From positions 1-64,000 of the forward strand of contig JBMNKZ010000014.1 in NCBI GenBank assembly GCA_050952465.1: a stretch of DNA of 64,000 bases, read 5' to 3'. Position numbers and translations under genes: made by a program. A model generated the notes under the pieces. The model made no database searches. It worked only from the letters and a program-made list of their open reading frames with translations, and was not told the origin of the DNA. Positions 17,380 through 26,226 of the stretch are shown piece after piece; position 1 is the first letter of the stretch, and each line of letters opens with the position of its first letter. Source of the stretch: DUPU01 sp050952465. GTDB lineage: Bacteria; Bacillota; Dehalobacteriia; Dehalobacteriales; Dehalobacteriaceae.

Positions 17380-18138
17380 TTATAGTTCAATCATTACCGG
17401 GCAATGATCCGAGCCCATCACATGATCATGAATCTCGGCCCCTTTTACTTCATTTATCAGGTTCTCAGATACAAAATGATAATCAATTCTCCACCCGGCG
17501 TTCCTTTCCCGAGCCTTAAAACGGTAGCTCCACCAAGAATACTTAACTAGTTCGGGATAAAAATACCGAAATACATCCACATATCCGTGGGAGACGAATT
17601 TATCCATCCAAGCCCTTTCTTCGGGCAAAAATCCCGATCTCTTTTCATTTGATTTGGGGTTTTTTAAATCAATTTCCTTATGGGCAGTATTATAATCTCC
17701 GCAAATAATCAGCTTTTTGCCTTTAGCCACTAATTCATCACAATATGCTAAAATTGCTTCGTAAAAATCCATTTTATAGCCAAGTCTGATCTCATCTCTT
17801 TGGCCATTAGGAAAATAAATATTTAAAAGGATAAATTCCGCAAACTCGGTAATTAGAATTCTTCCTTCACAATCAAACTTAGGATCTCCAATTCCACATT
17901 GGACTGATAAGGGTTCTTTTTTCGTATATGTTGCCACACCGCTATAGCCCTTACGCTCTGCAAAAGAAAAATATGCCTGATACCCCGGAATCTGTTTCAG
18001 TTCATCGGATAACTGCTCCTCCTGAATTTTTGTTTCCTGGAGGCATAATATATCCGGTTTTTCATTTAATACCCAGTCCATAAACCCATTTTTTTGTATA
18101 GCACGAAGGCCGTTTACGTTCCAAGAAAAAATTCTCAA
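17380..18138 (-). CDS. exoA: Exodeoxyribonuclease III / AP endonuclease, 252 aa
   Basis: A metal-dependent DNA repair nuclease that cuts at abasic sites. The family's residues are in place: SWNVNGLRA, LCLQETK (metal-binding Glu), ICGDYNTAH (Asp and Asn), WRIDYHFVS, and GSDHCPVMIEL (Asp-His pair) at the C-terminus. The length matches the family. The start is TTG at 18138, because AGAGGAGAGG lies upstream and the family's MRIFSWN begins exactly here. It follows yhaM with a 1-base gap and is probably in the same transcript. Confidence 0.95.
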   Translation of the reverse strand: MRIFSWNVNGLRAIQKNGFMDWVLNEKPDILCLQETKIQEEQLSDELKQIPGYQAYFSFAERKGYSGVATYTKKEPLSVQCGIGDPKFDCEGRILITEFAEFILLNIYFPNGQRDEIRLGYKMDFYEAILAYCDELVAKGKKLIICGDYNTAHKEIDLKNPKSNEKRSGFLPEERAWMDKFVSHGYVDVFRYFYPELVKYSWWSYRFKARERNAGWRIDYHFVSENLINEVKGAEIHDHVMGSDHCPVMIEL

Positions 18139-18139
18139 G

Positions 18140-19120
18140 TTAATCCTCTCCTCTTATACTTTTTTCATCCTTCTCTATGCCTATTTTGTTATGGTAAAGC
18201 TTTCGATTATGCAGTACCCAAACCCGATCGGAAAAGGCACCCGGCTCGGTATTCCCGAGCACCTTTTGCATATCATACATCCTGGCGTCAATCATATCCA
18301 GATAGTGTAAAAGCTCCGCTTCCGGAATCATCGGCCTTTTGGGACTGCCAAACTCAGGTTCATAGTGGTGGGAGAGAACCATATGTTGGAGAAGAAGAGA
18401 AACTTCCTTGTCAGCATTCTCCTTTCGAGCGGCCTCATCGATGATTTTGATTCCCTGGATAATATGGCCTAAAAGCTGCCCCTCCGTTGTATAATCGGTA
18501 ATTAAGCCTACTTCCCCTGCCTGCATTTCCTCAGTTTTAGCCAGATCATGAAGAATAATTCCTCCAAAGAGTAAGTCTTTATTAATCCCGGTATAAACTT
18601 CTGCCAGCTTTTCCCCGGCTTTAAGCATGGTCTTAATATGATATAAAAGACCCCCGAGCACAGCATGATGGTTGTCCTTGGCCGCAGGGTAGTACATTAG
18701 TTGTTCCTCTTTTTCCCGCACAATTCTTGATACTATTTTTCTGATATCATCATTTGCAATCTTATTAATAAAACTCCAAATCTCGGCATACATTATATCC
18801 GATTTTTCCGGTGCATGAGGCACAAAATCATCTATCTGCACCCCGTCTTCCGGTACGGCGGGTCTGATTCTTTCAATCTTGATCTGCAATCGGTGTTGCC
18901 ATTCCGTTAAAACACCTTTGACCTTAACCAACATATGGTCTCGATAGTTTTTTTCATCTTCTTCACTGCACTCCCAAAGTTTGCCGTTAATTTCCCCGGT
19001 TTTATCAGCCAAAGTAAGGTCTAAGTATTTTTTATTATTACTGGATGTCTTACACTCTGCCTTTTTCAAGAGGAAAAAACCCAATACCGCTTCTCCCGAT
19101 TTCAGTAAACTTATGCCCAT
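18140..19120 (-). CDS. yhaM: 3'-5' exoribonuclease YhaM-type (OB fold + HD domain), 326 aa
   Basis: The N-terminal OB-fold nucleic-acid binding domain (about residues 10-100, with KKYLDLTLADKTGEINGKLW) is followed by an HD phosphohydrolase-type domain with HHAVLGGLLYH, ILHDLAK and VLSHH, which carry the metal ligands. B. subtilis YhaM is a manganese-dependent exonuclease that trims RNA and some DNA. Length and arrangement match. The ATG at 19120 is behind GAGGAGG. It is upstream of exoA with a 1-base gap. Confidence 0.92.
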   Translation of the reverse strand: MGISLLKSGEAVLGFFLLKKAECKTSSNNKKYLDLTLADKTGEINGKLWECSEEDEKNYRDHMLVKVKGVLTEWQHRLQIKIERIRPAVPEDGVQIDDFVPHAPEKSDIMYAEIWSFINKIANDDIRKIVSRIVREKEEQLMYYPAAKDNHHAVLGGLLYHIKTMLKAGEKLAEVYTGINKDLLFGGIILHDLAKTEEMQAGEVGLITDYTTEGQLLGHIIQGIKIIDEAARKENADKEVSLLLQHMVLSHHYEPEFGSPKRPMIPEAELLHYLDMIDARMYDMQKVLGNTEPGAFSDRVWVLHNRKLYHNKIGIEKDEKSIRGED

Positions 19121-19229
19121 TTCGTCCTCCTCTGATGGAAAGATTCTTTTGCCTCTATATCTACTTTTTTGACATAAAAGAAGTTTTACCTTCTTTTTGG
19201 AGGACGGCCAATATTATATTTTTAATGTT

Positions 19230-19958
19230 TTAGCCCTTGGGCAGTAATATCCGCATGCGATAACAATTCATAGCGGTTTCCCCCAACTTATCAAGCAACT
19301 GGTAATTGGCATAGGCACCGACGATGGCTCCGATACCCGGCATTAGCTGGAGCATTTTAGCCAAATCAATATAATCACGATACTCCTGTTGAAAAGTGCG
19401 CCAATCAACAGCATCAATATTAACGGGAAAACTCCGGATCCATTCATCCCAATTAAGAATATGCCGGTAAACCTCATTTCTCCTGATTTCACTGGAAAAA
19501 GCCAGCTGAAAAATATAGAGTATATACAGTCGTTCCGGCAATTCCTTGATATTAAATCCATATATCACTGCGGTATCAAATAGAAACTTAACTTTAATGC
19601 TTAAGAGAAGTGGGAAATCTGCCAAGCCAAGAAAAATTCCTCCGGCTCCGGTGCCTGCCCCCTCCGCTGCTGCCGCCTTTTTATAAAAATCAATCTTTTC
19701 CCGAACCATATCCTCTCTTTCTCTAAATGTGATTCCATCCCTGATATTAACCCTCGTGATAAATTCAGAACCAAACAGGACTCCTTGCATCATTTTTTTA
19801 ATAGTCCCCGTCATCACTTCATGAAACTTTTCCGGATATAAATTATTAACCTTTCTTTGAATCCCCTTGGTCAACCGCCCGGTAAAGGAAGGTCTCTTTG
19901 TCATTTTCCGCTGCCATTCTCTTAATTCATGTAAAGCTTGTTCTTGATATATATCCAT
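19230..19958 (-). CDS. EcsC-family protein, 242 aa
   Basis: Similar over its length to EcsC proteins, with the alanine/glycine-rich AAAAEGAGTGAGGIFLGLADFP, which probably lies at or in the membrane, and the following KVKFLFDTAVIYGFN. EcsC is named for its place beside an ABC transporter in B. subtilis, but its biochemical function is unknown. There is no transporter gene here. The start is ATG 19958, 6 bases after GGGG in AGCAGGGGTAAGA; a start 17 codons earlier has no support. It lies upstream of the yhaM-exoA pair with a gap of about 110 bases. Confidence 0.84.
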   Translation of the reverse strand: MDIYQEQALHELREWQRKMTKRPSFTGRLTKGIQRKVNNLYPEKFHEVMTGTIKKMMQGVLFGSEFITRVNIRDGITFREREDMVREKIDFYKKAAAAEGAGTGAGGIFLGLADFPLLLSIKVKFLFDTAVIYGFNIKELPERLYILYIFQLAFSSEIRRNEVYRHILNWDEWIRSFPVNIDAVDWRTFQQEYRDYIDLAKMLQLMPGIGAIVGAYANYQLLDKLGETAMNCYRMRILLPKG

Positions 19959-20038
19959 TCTTACCCCTGCTTTTTTATAGTAATAAAGTCTGATACTCTT
20001 TGGCCGCACATTTAATATTATATGTTATTTTCCCCACT

Positions 20039-20071
20039 AAAAAAGCTTTCCTCCAAAAAGAGAGAAAGCTT
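20039..20071 (-). terminator. Terminator after the mttB1 operon
   Basis: Stem AAGCTTTC / GAAAGCTT with a 13-base loop, followed by TTTTTT on the minus strand. It closes the operon that ends with mttB2 at 20214. Confidence 0.78.
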
Positions 20072-20181
20072 CTTAGGGAAGTTTTTCCGACAATACTAAT
20101 CGTTTAGGCACCAAGGTCTTGAGGGACTTATTCTCCTTTAGAAGAATTTTTTTAAAAAAATTTGGGAAGGGTGCCTGTCCC

Positions 20182-20201
20182 GGGCGATTCGTGAATCGCC
20201 C
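20182..20201. repeat. GATTC palindromic repeat, copy 1
   Basis: A perfect inverted repeat GGGCGATTC-gt-GAATCGCCC, just after the mttB2 stop. The 33-base context from 20174 (CCTGT.CCGGG...CCTACG) is shared with the copy at 37969 except for one base. Degenerate copies are at 39250 and 59731. Confidence 0.85.
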
Positions 20202-20213
20202 CTACGAAAAAAA

Positions 20214-21608
20214 TTATAGTGATGAATAAAGTCTTAGTTCAGATGCTATTTGATCAGGCAATTCCGGAGGTACAAAATCCTCAAGCCGCTCCTTAATTAT
20301 TTCCTGAGCGGAGCAAGGATAGCTTTTTTCTTTCCGCAGCCAATTATCCCAGTTTCCCCGGTCGGATAATAGAGGCCGGAAAAACATATCTCTAAAATTC
20401 AACATAGTATCCGGCTGATCCAAATAATGACCGGATGCCCCTACCCTGCTGATTAAATCGGCAGCATCCTCCGGCAAAGCACCGATTCCCCGGCGCATAC
20501 GATAGAGGCGCCCCAGGATTTCCTCATCCATAACCCATTTTTCATAACTGATGCTTAAAAATGACTCCATAATACCCAGGCCATGTAAAACAAAATCCAC
20601 ATTATTGGCCATGGTAAACAATAAATTGGCAGCTGATTCCATGCCTGCCTGGGCATCTAACTCTTTCGCATCAGTTAAACCTCCGCCGCTTCGATAGGGG
20701 ATCCCGTAAAACCTGGCCAACTGGGCACAAGCCGTGGAAATTAGGGCATATTCCGGCGCTCCGATGCACAGATTCATGGTTAACATATCCGTAATGGTAG
20801 AGGTATTTCCATAAACCACCGGGGTCCCTCTGTTAATTAATTGGCATAAAACAATACCCGCCAGCACTTCTACATTATTCTCAACCAGAGTAGCTGCTAA
20901 GGTGGTAGGTGAAGTAAAACCGGCCATGGAACAGCAAGTAATAATTACCGGCTGATTTTCTCCGGCATAAGCCCATATTGCTTCCAGCATTCTTTCATCC
21001 CATGCCATGGGCGAAAGGCTGTTAACAATCCCGATGATAAAATGTTTTCCCTTAGTTCCGGCAGCAATCCGAGCCATATTAATACAGTCCATAGAAACCT
21101 TTTCCCCAAACGCCAAGCCCACCAATGGTTTATCACTTATTCTGATGGTTTCCTCCATAGCTTTTAAATGCTTTTCTTTTGGGGATACATCTGAGGGGCT
21201 TAAGATACCGGCACAAGCCACCCCGATATAGGGACTGGACTGGGACAGAGCTAAAAATTTTTTTAGGTCATCCAAAACAGCGGGACGCCGGTTCTTTTTA
21301 TAATCTGTCACAAAAACCGGGCCGGCGGCCGGACCCCACACGGGCTTGGCTTCTTCCCCAATGGTTACCTTGGCGAAAGGATTTCTTCCCGCCACCGTAA
21401 ATGATTTAGGCACAGTTTTTAATGCCTCTTCAACCAAAGCCCTTGGTATTTTAACTACTTCGCCCTCAACTTTGGCCCCGTTTTCGGCGAATAAATTCCG
21501 GGAAGGCTGGTGATGCATGACGATACCGGTCTTTTCCAATAATCCCAGGGTCATTTCATGGATTTTTCCAATTTCCTCCGGTGTTAACGCCTCTAAAGTA
21601 ATGCGCAA
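20214..21608 (-). CDS. MttB-superfamily methyltransferase without pyrrolysine (mttB2), 464 aa
   Basis: A trimethylamine methyltransferase family protein. The family's TIM-barrel runs the full length; conserved patches include LLEKTGIVMHH near the N-terminus, LTDAKELDAQAGMESA and SRVGASGHYLDQPDT. The frame contains no amber codon, so it belongs to the non-pyrrolysine members, known examples of which demethylate glycine betaine, proline betaine or carnitine onto a corrinoid protein. The substrate is unknown. It starts at TTG 21608, with the ribosome binding site GAGGGGTG inside the end of glpK, whose stop is 2 bases away. It is the last gene of the mttB1-gamma-lyase-glpK-mttB2 operon. Confidence 0.9.
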   Translation of the reverse strand: MRITLEALTPEEIGKIHEMTLGLLEKTGIVMHHQPSRNLFAENGAKVEGEVVKIPRALVEEALKTVPKSFTVAGRNPFAKVTIGEEAKPVWGPAAGPVFVTDYKKNRRPAVLDDLKKFLALSQSSPYIGVACAGILSPSDVSPKEKHLKAMEETIRISDKPLVGLAFGEKVSMDCINMARIAAGTKGKHFIIGIVNSLSPMAWDERMLEAIWAYAGENQPVIITCCSMAGFTSPTTLAATLVENNVEVLAGIVLCQLINRGTPVVYGNTSTITDMLTMNLCIGAPEYALISTACAQLARFYGIPYRSGGGLTDAKELDAQAGMESAANLLFTMANNVDFVLHGLGIMESFLSISYEKWVMDEEILGRLYRMRRGIGALPEDAADLISRVGASGHYLDQPDTMLNFRDMFFRPLLSDRGNWDNWLRKEKSYPCSAQEIIKERLEDFVPPELPDQIASELRLYSSL

Positions 21609-21610
21609 TA

Positions 21611-23125
21611 TTATTCACCCCTCGCTATAATCCATCCTCTGGATTTTACCACAGCTCTTTGCCAATTCTTATATAAAGCCAGCATTTTTTCTTTATTCTC
21701 CAGGGGTTGATATTTTTTCGCCAGAGAGAAATTATCCGCAATTTCCTGCCGGTTAGCCCAAAAGCCCACAGCTAAGCCTGCTAAATAAGCAGTGCCTAAA
21801 GCAGTGGTTTCCGTCACCTGGGGCTTTTCTACGGGAACTCCCAATAGATCCGCCTGAAACTGCATAAGGAAATTGTTTTGCACCGCACCCCCGTCAACAC
21901 GAAGTGTTTTTATCTCTATTCCGGACTCTTCCGCCATTAATTCCAGGACATCTCTAGTCTGGTAAGCAATAGATTCCAAGGTTGCCCGCACAATATGTTC
22001 CTTTCCTGTCCCTCGGGTCATTCCCACAATAGTTCCCCGGGCATACATATCCCAATAAGGCGCCCCTAACCCGGCAAAGGCAGGTACTAAATAGACCCCT
22101 CCCGTGTCTTCCACTGATTGTGCCAAATATTCTGTTTCTTGGGCACTCTTGATAATCCCCAGCTGATCCCGGAGCCACTGCACTGCTGCCCCGGCCATAA
22201 AAATACTTCCTTCCAAAGCATATTCGACTTTTCCGTCAATGCCCCAGGCAATAGTTGTAATGAGGCCTTTTTTCGAGACAAAAGCTTTTTCCCCCGTATT
22301 CATCAACATAAAACAGCCTGTACCGTAAGTATTTTTTACCATACCCCTTTCATAGCAGGTCTGGCCAAACAGAGCAGACTGCTGATCTCCGGCATTACCG
22401 GCAATGGGTATTTTTACACCAAAGAGTTTCTCATCAGTCATCCCATAAACAGTGCTGGAGGGGAGAACCTGAGGCAGCATTGCTTCGGGAATATCCAATC
22501 GGGTTAAAATCTCCCGATCCCAGGTAAGTTGGTGAATATTAAAAAGCATGGTGCGGGAGGCGTTGGAAAAATCTGTAGCATGAACCCGGCCTCCGGTAAG
22601 ATGCCAAATTAGCCAGGTATCCACAGTACCAAAAAGGATTTCTCCCGCTGCCGCCCTTTCCCTTAACCCTGGCACATGATCTAATATCCATTTAATTTTC
22701 GTAGCGGAAAAGTACGCATCCAAAACCAAGCCGGTTTTTTCTTGAATCCGATCAGCCCACCCCTCTTCCCGCAAGGTCTCGCAAAAAGGGGCGGTTCTTC
22801 GGCATTGCCACACAATGGCGTTGTATACCGGCCGTCCGGTGTTTTTATCCCAAAGAATAGTGGTTTCCCTTTGGTTCGTCACTCCGATGGCGGCAATTTC
22901 AGCCGGTGTCACCTGATTTTCCACCAAAACCTTTTTCGCCACTTCAATTTGACTTTGCCAGATTTCTTCCGGATCATGTTCCACCCAACCGGGTTCCGGA
23001 AAGATTTGCCGGAATTCTTTAGCGGCAACCCCCTTTACCTGACCTTCAACATCGAAAAGTATTCCCCGGGAACTGGTTGTTCCTTGATCCAAAGCCAGGA
23101 TATAACTTTTTTTCAACACCCACAC
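21611..23125 (-). CDS. glpK: Glycerol kinase, 504 aa
   Basis: Phosphorylates glycerol to glycerol-3-phosphate with ATP. FGGY kinase hallmarks are present: ILALDQGTTSSRG, GVTNQRETTILWD, VWQCRR, SGNASRT-like FSNASRTMLFN, GNAGDQQSALFGQ and VDGGAVQNNFLMQ. The length is that of GlpK rather than a xylulokinase. The start is one of GTG 23125 or TTG 23116; GGGGGTG lies before both. It is unusual in being inside a methyltransferase operon, 13 bases after the gamma-lyase stop and 2 bases before mttB2, not with glpABC 11 kb away. Confidence 0.94.
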   Translation of the reverse strand: MWVLKKSYILALDQGTTSSRGILFDVEGQVKGVAAKEFRQIFPEPGWVEHDPEEIWQSQIEVAKKVLVENQVTPAEIAAIGVTNQRETTILWDKNTGRPVYNAIVWQCRRTAPFCETLREEGWADRIQEKTGLVLDAYFSATKIKWILDHVPGLRERAAAGEILFGTVDTWLIWHLTGGRVHATDFSNASRTMLFNIHQLTWDREILTRLDIPEAMLPQVLPSSTVYGMTDEKLFGVKIPIAGNAGDQQSALFGQTCYERGMVKNTYGTGCFMLMNTGEKAFVSKKGLITTIAWGIDGKVEYALEGSIFMAGAAVQWLRDQLGIIKSAQETEYLAQSVEDTGGVYLVPAFAGLGAPYWDMYARGTIVGMTRGTGKEHIVRATLESIAYQTRDVLELMAEESGIEIKTLRVDGGAVQNNFLMQFQADLLGVPVEKPQVTETTALGTAYLAGLAVGFWANRQEIADNFSLAKKYQPLENKEKMLALYKNWQRAVVKSRGWIIARGE

Positions 23126-23138
23126 CCCCGATTATTTC

Positions 23139-24332
23139 TTACTTCACCTGGTCCAAAGCCTGTTCTAAGTCCATAATAATATCTTCCGCATCTTCAATAC
23201 CTACAGACAGCCGGACGGAACCATCATTAATTCCGGCTTTAATTCTCTCTTCCCTGGGCACATAACAATGGGTCATGGACGCAGGATGTTGGATCAATGT
23301 ATCCACATCTCCTAAGCTTACTGCCAAACGGCAGAATTTCAGATTATTCATCAAGGTCACCCCGGCATCCACGCCACCTTTTAATTCAAAGGTCACCATT
23401 CCGCCAAAGTCATTCATCTGAACTTTAGCTAATTCGTGCTGGGGATGGGAGGGAAGTCCAGGATAATAAACCCGCTCCACTTTTGGATGCGCCTCTAAAA
23501 ATTTTGCCACCTGCATGGCATTGGCACAGTGTTTTTTAACCCTGATCTCCAATGTCTTTAATCCTCTAATGAGCAAAAAAGCATCTATTGGCATAATTAC
23601 TCCGCCCATATTTTTGTAGGTATCGTCTCTAATAGAGTTAATTAGTTCTTTTTTACCGCACAAGATTCCTCCCATCACATCCCCGTGGCCGCCAATAAAT
23701 TTAGTCGCACTATGCATTACCACGTCAATACCCATTTCCAAAGGACGCTGCAAAATCGGTGAGGCAAAGGTACTGTCAATGACAGACATGATCCCGTGGG
23801 ATTTGGCAATAGCCGCAATGGCTTTAATATCTACAATTTTCACAGTGGGATTGGCCGGTGACTCAGAATAGATGATCTTGGTATTTGGTCGGATGGCCGG
23901 TTCCACATTTTCAATTTTCGAGGTATCAATAAAAGTAGCTTCTACTCCAAACTTTGCCAGAATCTGCCCAAAAAGATAGCGGGTAGCACTGTATGAAGTC
24001 TCGTCTACCAGTGCATGATCCCCCTTTTTTAATTGAGAAAAAAGCAGAGCACTAATGGCTGCTATCCCGCTGTTAAAGGCCAGTGCTTCCTCCGCCCCTT
24101 CCAAGGCAGCCATTTTTTCTTCCAGAATGGTGATGGTGGGATTACCCAATCTGGTATAACAATAACCGTTATAAATGCTCTCACACTTTCTTGCTCCGTC
24201 ATCGACATCTTTAAACTGATAGTTAGTGGTCTGAAAAATGGGAGCAGCAATGGAACCATAAACCTTATCCGGGTATTGTCCCGCCCGGACAGAAAGTGTG
24301 CCATAATGAATTTTTTTGATATCGTCAACCAT
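23139..24332 (-). CDS. Cys/Met-metabolism PLP enzyme, methionine gamma-lyase / cystathionine gamma-type, 397 aa
   Basis: A fold-type I PLP enzyme of the trans-sulfuration family. Seen: YTRLGNPT, the substrate-side DETSYSATRYL, YSESPANPT, VIDSTFASP and the PLP lysine in HSATKFIGGHGDVMGG. It is closest in layout to methionine gamma-lyases, which release methanethiol, 2-oxobutyrate and ammonia, but the cysteine that follows YG in the classical enzyme (YGCT) is alanine here (YSAT), so cystathionine gamma-lyase or a sulfhydrylase remain possible. The start is ATG 24332, 8 bases after TTGGAGG. It lies 27 bases after mttB1 and 14 bases before glpK in one operon. Confidence 0.87.
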   Translation of the reverse strand: MVDDIKKIHYGTLSVRAGQYPDKVYGSIAAPIFQTTNYQFKDVDDGARKCESIYNGYCYTRLGNPTITILEEKMAALEGAEEALAFNSGIAAISALLFSQLKKGDHALVDETSYSATRYLFGQILAKFGVEATFIDTSKIENVEPAIRPNTKIIYSESPANPTVKIVDIKAIAAIAKSHGIMSVIDSTFASPILQRPLEMGIDVVMHSATKFIGGHGDVMGGILCGKKELINSIRDDTYKNMGGVIMPIDAFLLIRGLKTLEIRVKKHCANAMQVAKFLEAHPKVERVYYPGLPSHPQHELAKVQMNDFGGMVTFELKGGVDAGVTLMNNLKFCRLAVSLGDVDTLIQHPASMTHCYVPREERIKAGINDGSVRLSVGIEDAEDIIMDLEQALDQVK

Positions 24333-24358
24333 TTTTATAACCTCCAAAATAATTAAAA

Positions 24359-25810
24359 TTACTCCCGAATTCTTCCTTCCGCTCTATCAAGTATCCGGTC
24401 AATTATTTTATCTGTTTCAGGATTTAGTTTCTCCGGCTGATGTTTCTCCAGAATTTCTTCAATGCGGGCTTTAGTCCTTTGTCCCATAGTGGTGCTTCCA
24501 TTAGACGTCCACGTTTCAAAGGTATTCCTGTCAGTTAAATCAGGTTTCCAATTCTCCTTAAAGTGTCTAAAGGTGTGCTCATCGCCTAGGAAATGGCCGC
24601 CGGGGCCAACACGGCGTACCGCATCTACCGCCAGGTACTCTTGTTCTACCCGGATGCCCTGCTGAAGTCTTCTCACCTGACCAATAAATTCATTACACAT
24701 CACCAATAAATCAAAAGAATAGGTCAGTCCAAATTCCAGGTACCCCACATCATGGGTTAGATTGGTTCCACATAAAGCCGCCATCATAATATAATTGGTA
24801 GCTTCCATCACTGCCTGCTCATCAGCAACCTTTGAGGCGCTGCAGCCGGCAAATCCCCAGGAAGGCAGATGATAATAGCGGGCCATATCACAAATCCCCG
24901 CCTGTTCCAGCATGGCTTCAGGAGCGGAATAGGTAGGCTGCATGCTCACCATATCCATGGGAGACATTCCGGCACCAAAGACAAAGGGAGCACCTGGGTT
25001 CTTTAACTGGTGAATCACAAGTCCCGTAAGTATTTCGGCATTTGCCTGGGCTATTGCCCCAGCCATGGTTATGGGTCCTGTGGCACCGGCCATCATTCCC
25101 GGGGCATAGTTGGTGGGATAACGGTTTTCCGCCATGTATAATAATTTATCCAAAGCCGTAAAAGAATGCTGGAGAGGTGAGCTGGGCTCATCATAGAGGA
25201 CAAAAATAGGCTTCCGGCTTAATATTTCCCGTCCTCCTACCACCGCTGCAGCCATTTCGGCAATATCATCAAGGGATGCTCTGTCTGCGGCGGTAATAGT
25301 CTGAGGTTTGGTGCTGTTTCTGATCATCACTGCATACTCATGTTGGTAGCTAACTTCTTTTTTAACATCGGAGATTAATCCCATAGACATGATAAAATCT
25401 ATATTTGAGAGATAGTCGCAAAGGGTAACCGCATGTTCCACATCCTTATATAAAAACCGTCTTTTTTCCCCGGTAAAACTGTCTAAAATACTGGGGCAGT
25501 CAGAGCCGGTACCGAAATAGGAATTGTAGCCCTCCAAATACATGGCCGGAATTCCCTTGCGATCATAGATAGCAATCCGGGAAGGAGCAGTCCGAATGGC
25601 CCATTCTACTAAAGAACCGGGGAGATAAACCCGATTTCCCTCTTCAACGTAAGCACCTGCCTTTTTAAGCAAATCTATTGCCTCATCGTGGTGTACTAAC
25701 GTACCCACATCTTCAAGAATAGTGAGACTGGCAGAATGGACTTCCTGCATCTGTTCATTGTCTAATACCTGAAATTTAGTTGCATTGAATTTTCGCAAAA
25801 CTTCTGTCAT
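24359..25810 (-). CDS. MttB-superfamily methyltransferase without pyrrolysine (mttB1), probable glycine betaine methyltransferase, 483 aa
   Basis: The member most like the characterised glycine betaine:corrinoid methyltransferase MtgB, judging by the C-terminal half: CSASKVADEQAVMEA, HDVGYLEFGL and RRVGPGGHFLGDEHTF. There is no amber codon, so it has no pyrrolysine. In the family the enzyme transfers one methyl from a quaternary amine to Co(I)-corrinoid; the corrinoid protein and its activase are not in this window. The start is ATG 25810, after AAGGAGGG. It is the first gene of a four-gene operon and has a sigma-54 promoter about 75 bases upstream. A betaine-type ABC importer is encoded next to it. 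Confidence 0.92.
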   Translation of the reverse strand: MTEVLRKFNATKFQVLDNEQMQEVHSASLTILEDVGTLVHHDEAIDLLKKAGAYVEEGNRVYLPGSLVEWAIRTAPSRIAIYDRKGIPAMYLEGYNSYFGTGSDCPSILDSFTGEKRRFLYKDVEHAVTLCDYLSNIDFIMSMGLISDVKKEVSYQHEYAVMIRNSTKPQTITAADRASLDDIAEMAAAVVGGREILSRKPIFVLYDEPSSPLQHSFTALDKLLYMAENRYPTNYAPGMMAGATGPITMAGAIAQANAEILTGLVIHQLKNPGAPFVFGAGMSPMDMVSMQPTYSAPEAMLEQAGICDMARYYHLPSWGFAGCSASKVADEQAVMEATNYIMMAALCGTNLTHDVGYLEFGLTYSFDLLVMCNEFIGQVRRLQQGIRVEQEYLAVDAVRRVGPGGHFLGDEHTFRHFKENWKPDLTDRNTFETWTSNGSTTMGQRTKARIEEILEKHQPEKLNPETDKIIDRILDRAEGRIRE

Positions 25811-25883
25811 GATTCTATGCCCTCCTTAATTCTAATGGTGCCTTCAGTACCTGATACTGAAAAAACCCCTACTTAAAATTACA

Positions 25884-25900
25884 TGCAAAATCCGTACCAA
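25884..25900 (-). promoter_or_regulatory. Sigma-54 promoter of the mttB1 operon
   Basis: The minus strand reads TTGGTACGGATTTTGCA. GG (-24) and GC (-12) are 10 bases apart, and the flanks match the consensus YTGGYACG-N4-TTGCW. The predicted transcription start is near 25873, about 63 bases before the mttB1 ATG. Confidence 0.85.
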
Positions 25901-25970
25901 AATACATGAATTTTAGACATAGATTGTTAATACGCAATAAGCTAAAGCAAAGCTTTTTTTCGGATTCTAC

Positions 25971-25987
25971 TGCAATATTCTTTTGCA
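25971..25987. promoter_or_regulatory. 17-bp inverted repeat, putative activator site 1
   Basis: TGCAAT-ATTCT-TTTGCA, with one mismatch in the right arm. It is about 105 bases upstream of the predicted start of the mttB1 transcript, where enhancer sites of sigma-54 activators are expected. Confidence 0.6.
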
Positions 25988-26042
25988 TCCCCATTTAACG
26001 GGTTTAGCTATTATCCGATAACCAACAGTTCTAAAAGCTTTG

Positions 26043-26066
26043 TGCAATGATATATTGCATGCAATG
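26043..26066. promoter_or_regulatory. 17-bp inverted repeat plus half-site, putative activator site 2
   Basis: TGCAAT-GATAT-ATTGCA at 26043-26059 is a perfect inverted repeat. A further TGCAAT starts at 26060, exactly 17 bases after the first, so the arrangement repeats the tandem at 30058-30091. It is 72 bases from site 1. Confidence 0.62.
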
Positions 26067-26074
26067 GTTGTATA

Positions 26075-26165
26075 AAACTTGGCTTGCCCCAAGCCTCAGG
26101 CGCCGGCGGAGGCTTTAGTTGCACTTAAACCTATCAAAAAGAAGTTATTCTTTCTGATAAACTAA
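26075..26165 (-). repeat. 90-bp dispersed element, copy 1
   Basis: The minus strand shares with copy 2 (29832-29930) the TTTAGTTTRTCAGAAAG start, a GCAACTAA core, CGGC, GAGGCTTGG and GCCAAGTT. It can fold as a first hairpin (TATCAGAAAG with CTTCTTTTTGATA), then AAGCCTC/GAGGCTT, then CTTGG/CCAAG, the last two sharing bases so they are alternatives. It begins right after a terminator. I cannot assign it to a known RNA family. Confidence 0.6.
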
Positions 26166-26207
26166 AAAAACAGCTTTGGAGGTATAACAAATACCCCAAA
26201 GCTGTTT
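26164..26207 (-). terminator. Terminator of the betaine importer operon
   Basis: A perfect 12-bp stem AAACAGCTTTGG / CCAAAGCTGTTT with a 16-base loop, then a run of seven T on the minus strand. It is 20 bases after the binding-protein stop. Confidence 0.92.
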
Positions 26208-26226
26208 TCAGATTATTAGAGAAAAC

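Larger units (their letters stand above)
25811..26226. other. Control region of the mttB1 operon
   Basis: A 416-base gap without a gene. From the gene outward it holds a sigma-54 promoter (25884-25900), two 17-bp TGCAAT-N5-ATTGCA inverted repeats (25971 and 26043), a 90-bp repeated element (26075-26165) and the terminator of the preceding importer operon (26164-26207). These are listed separately. Confidence 0.7.

Noticed and set aside
20182..20201. CRISPR repeat
   Set aside because: The palindromes are single, kilobases apart, with no spacer array and no cas gene.
22742..23176. A plus-strand open frame opposite glpK, and similar long frames opposite gatA and the GH57 gene
   Set aside because: They lie opposite strongly conserved genes, lack ribosome binding sites and have no recognisable protein pattern.
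26075..26165. c-di-GMP, glycine or cobalamin riboswitch in the 90-bp element
   Set aside because: I could not match the core of any of these families, and the element lies upstream of the predicted transcript start, not in a leader.
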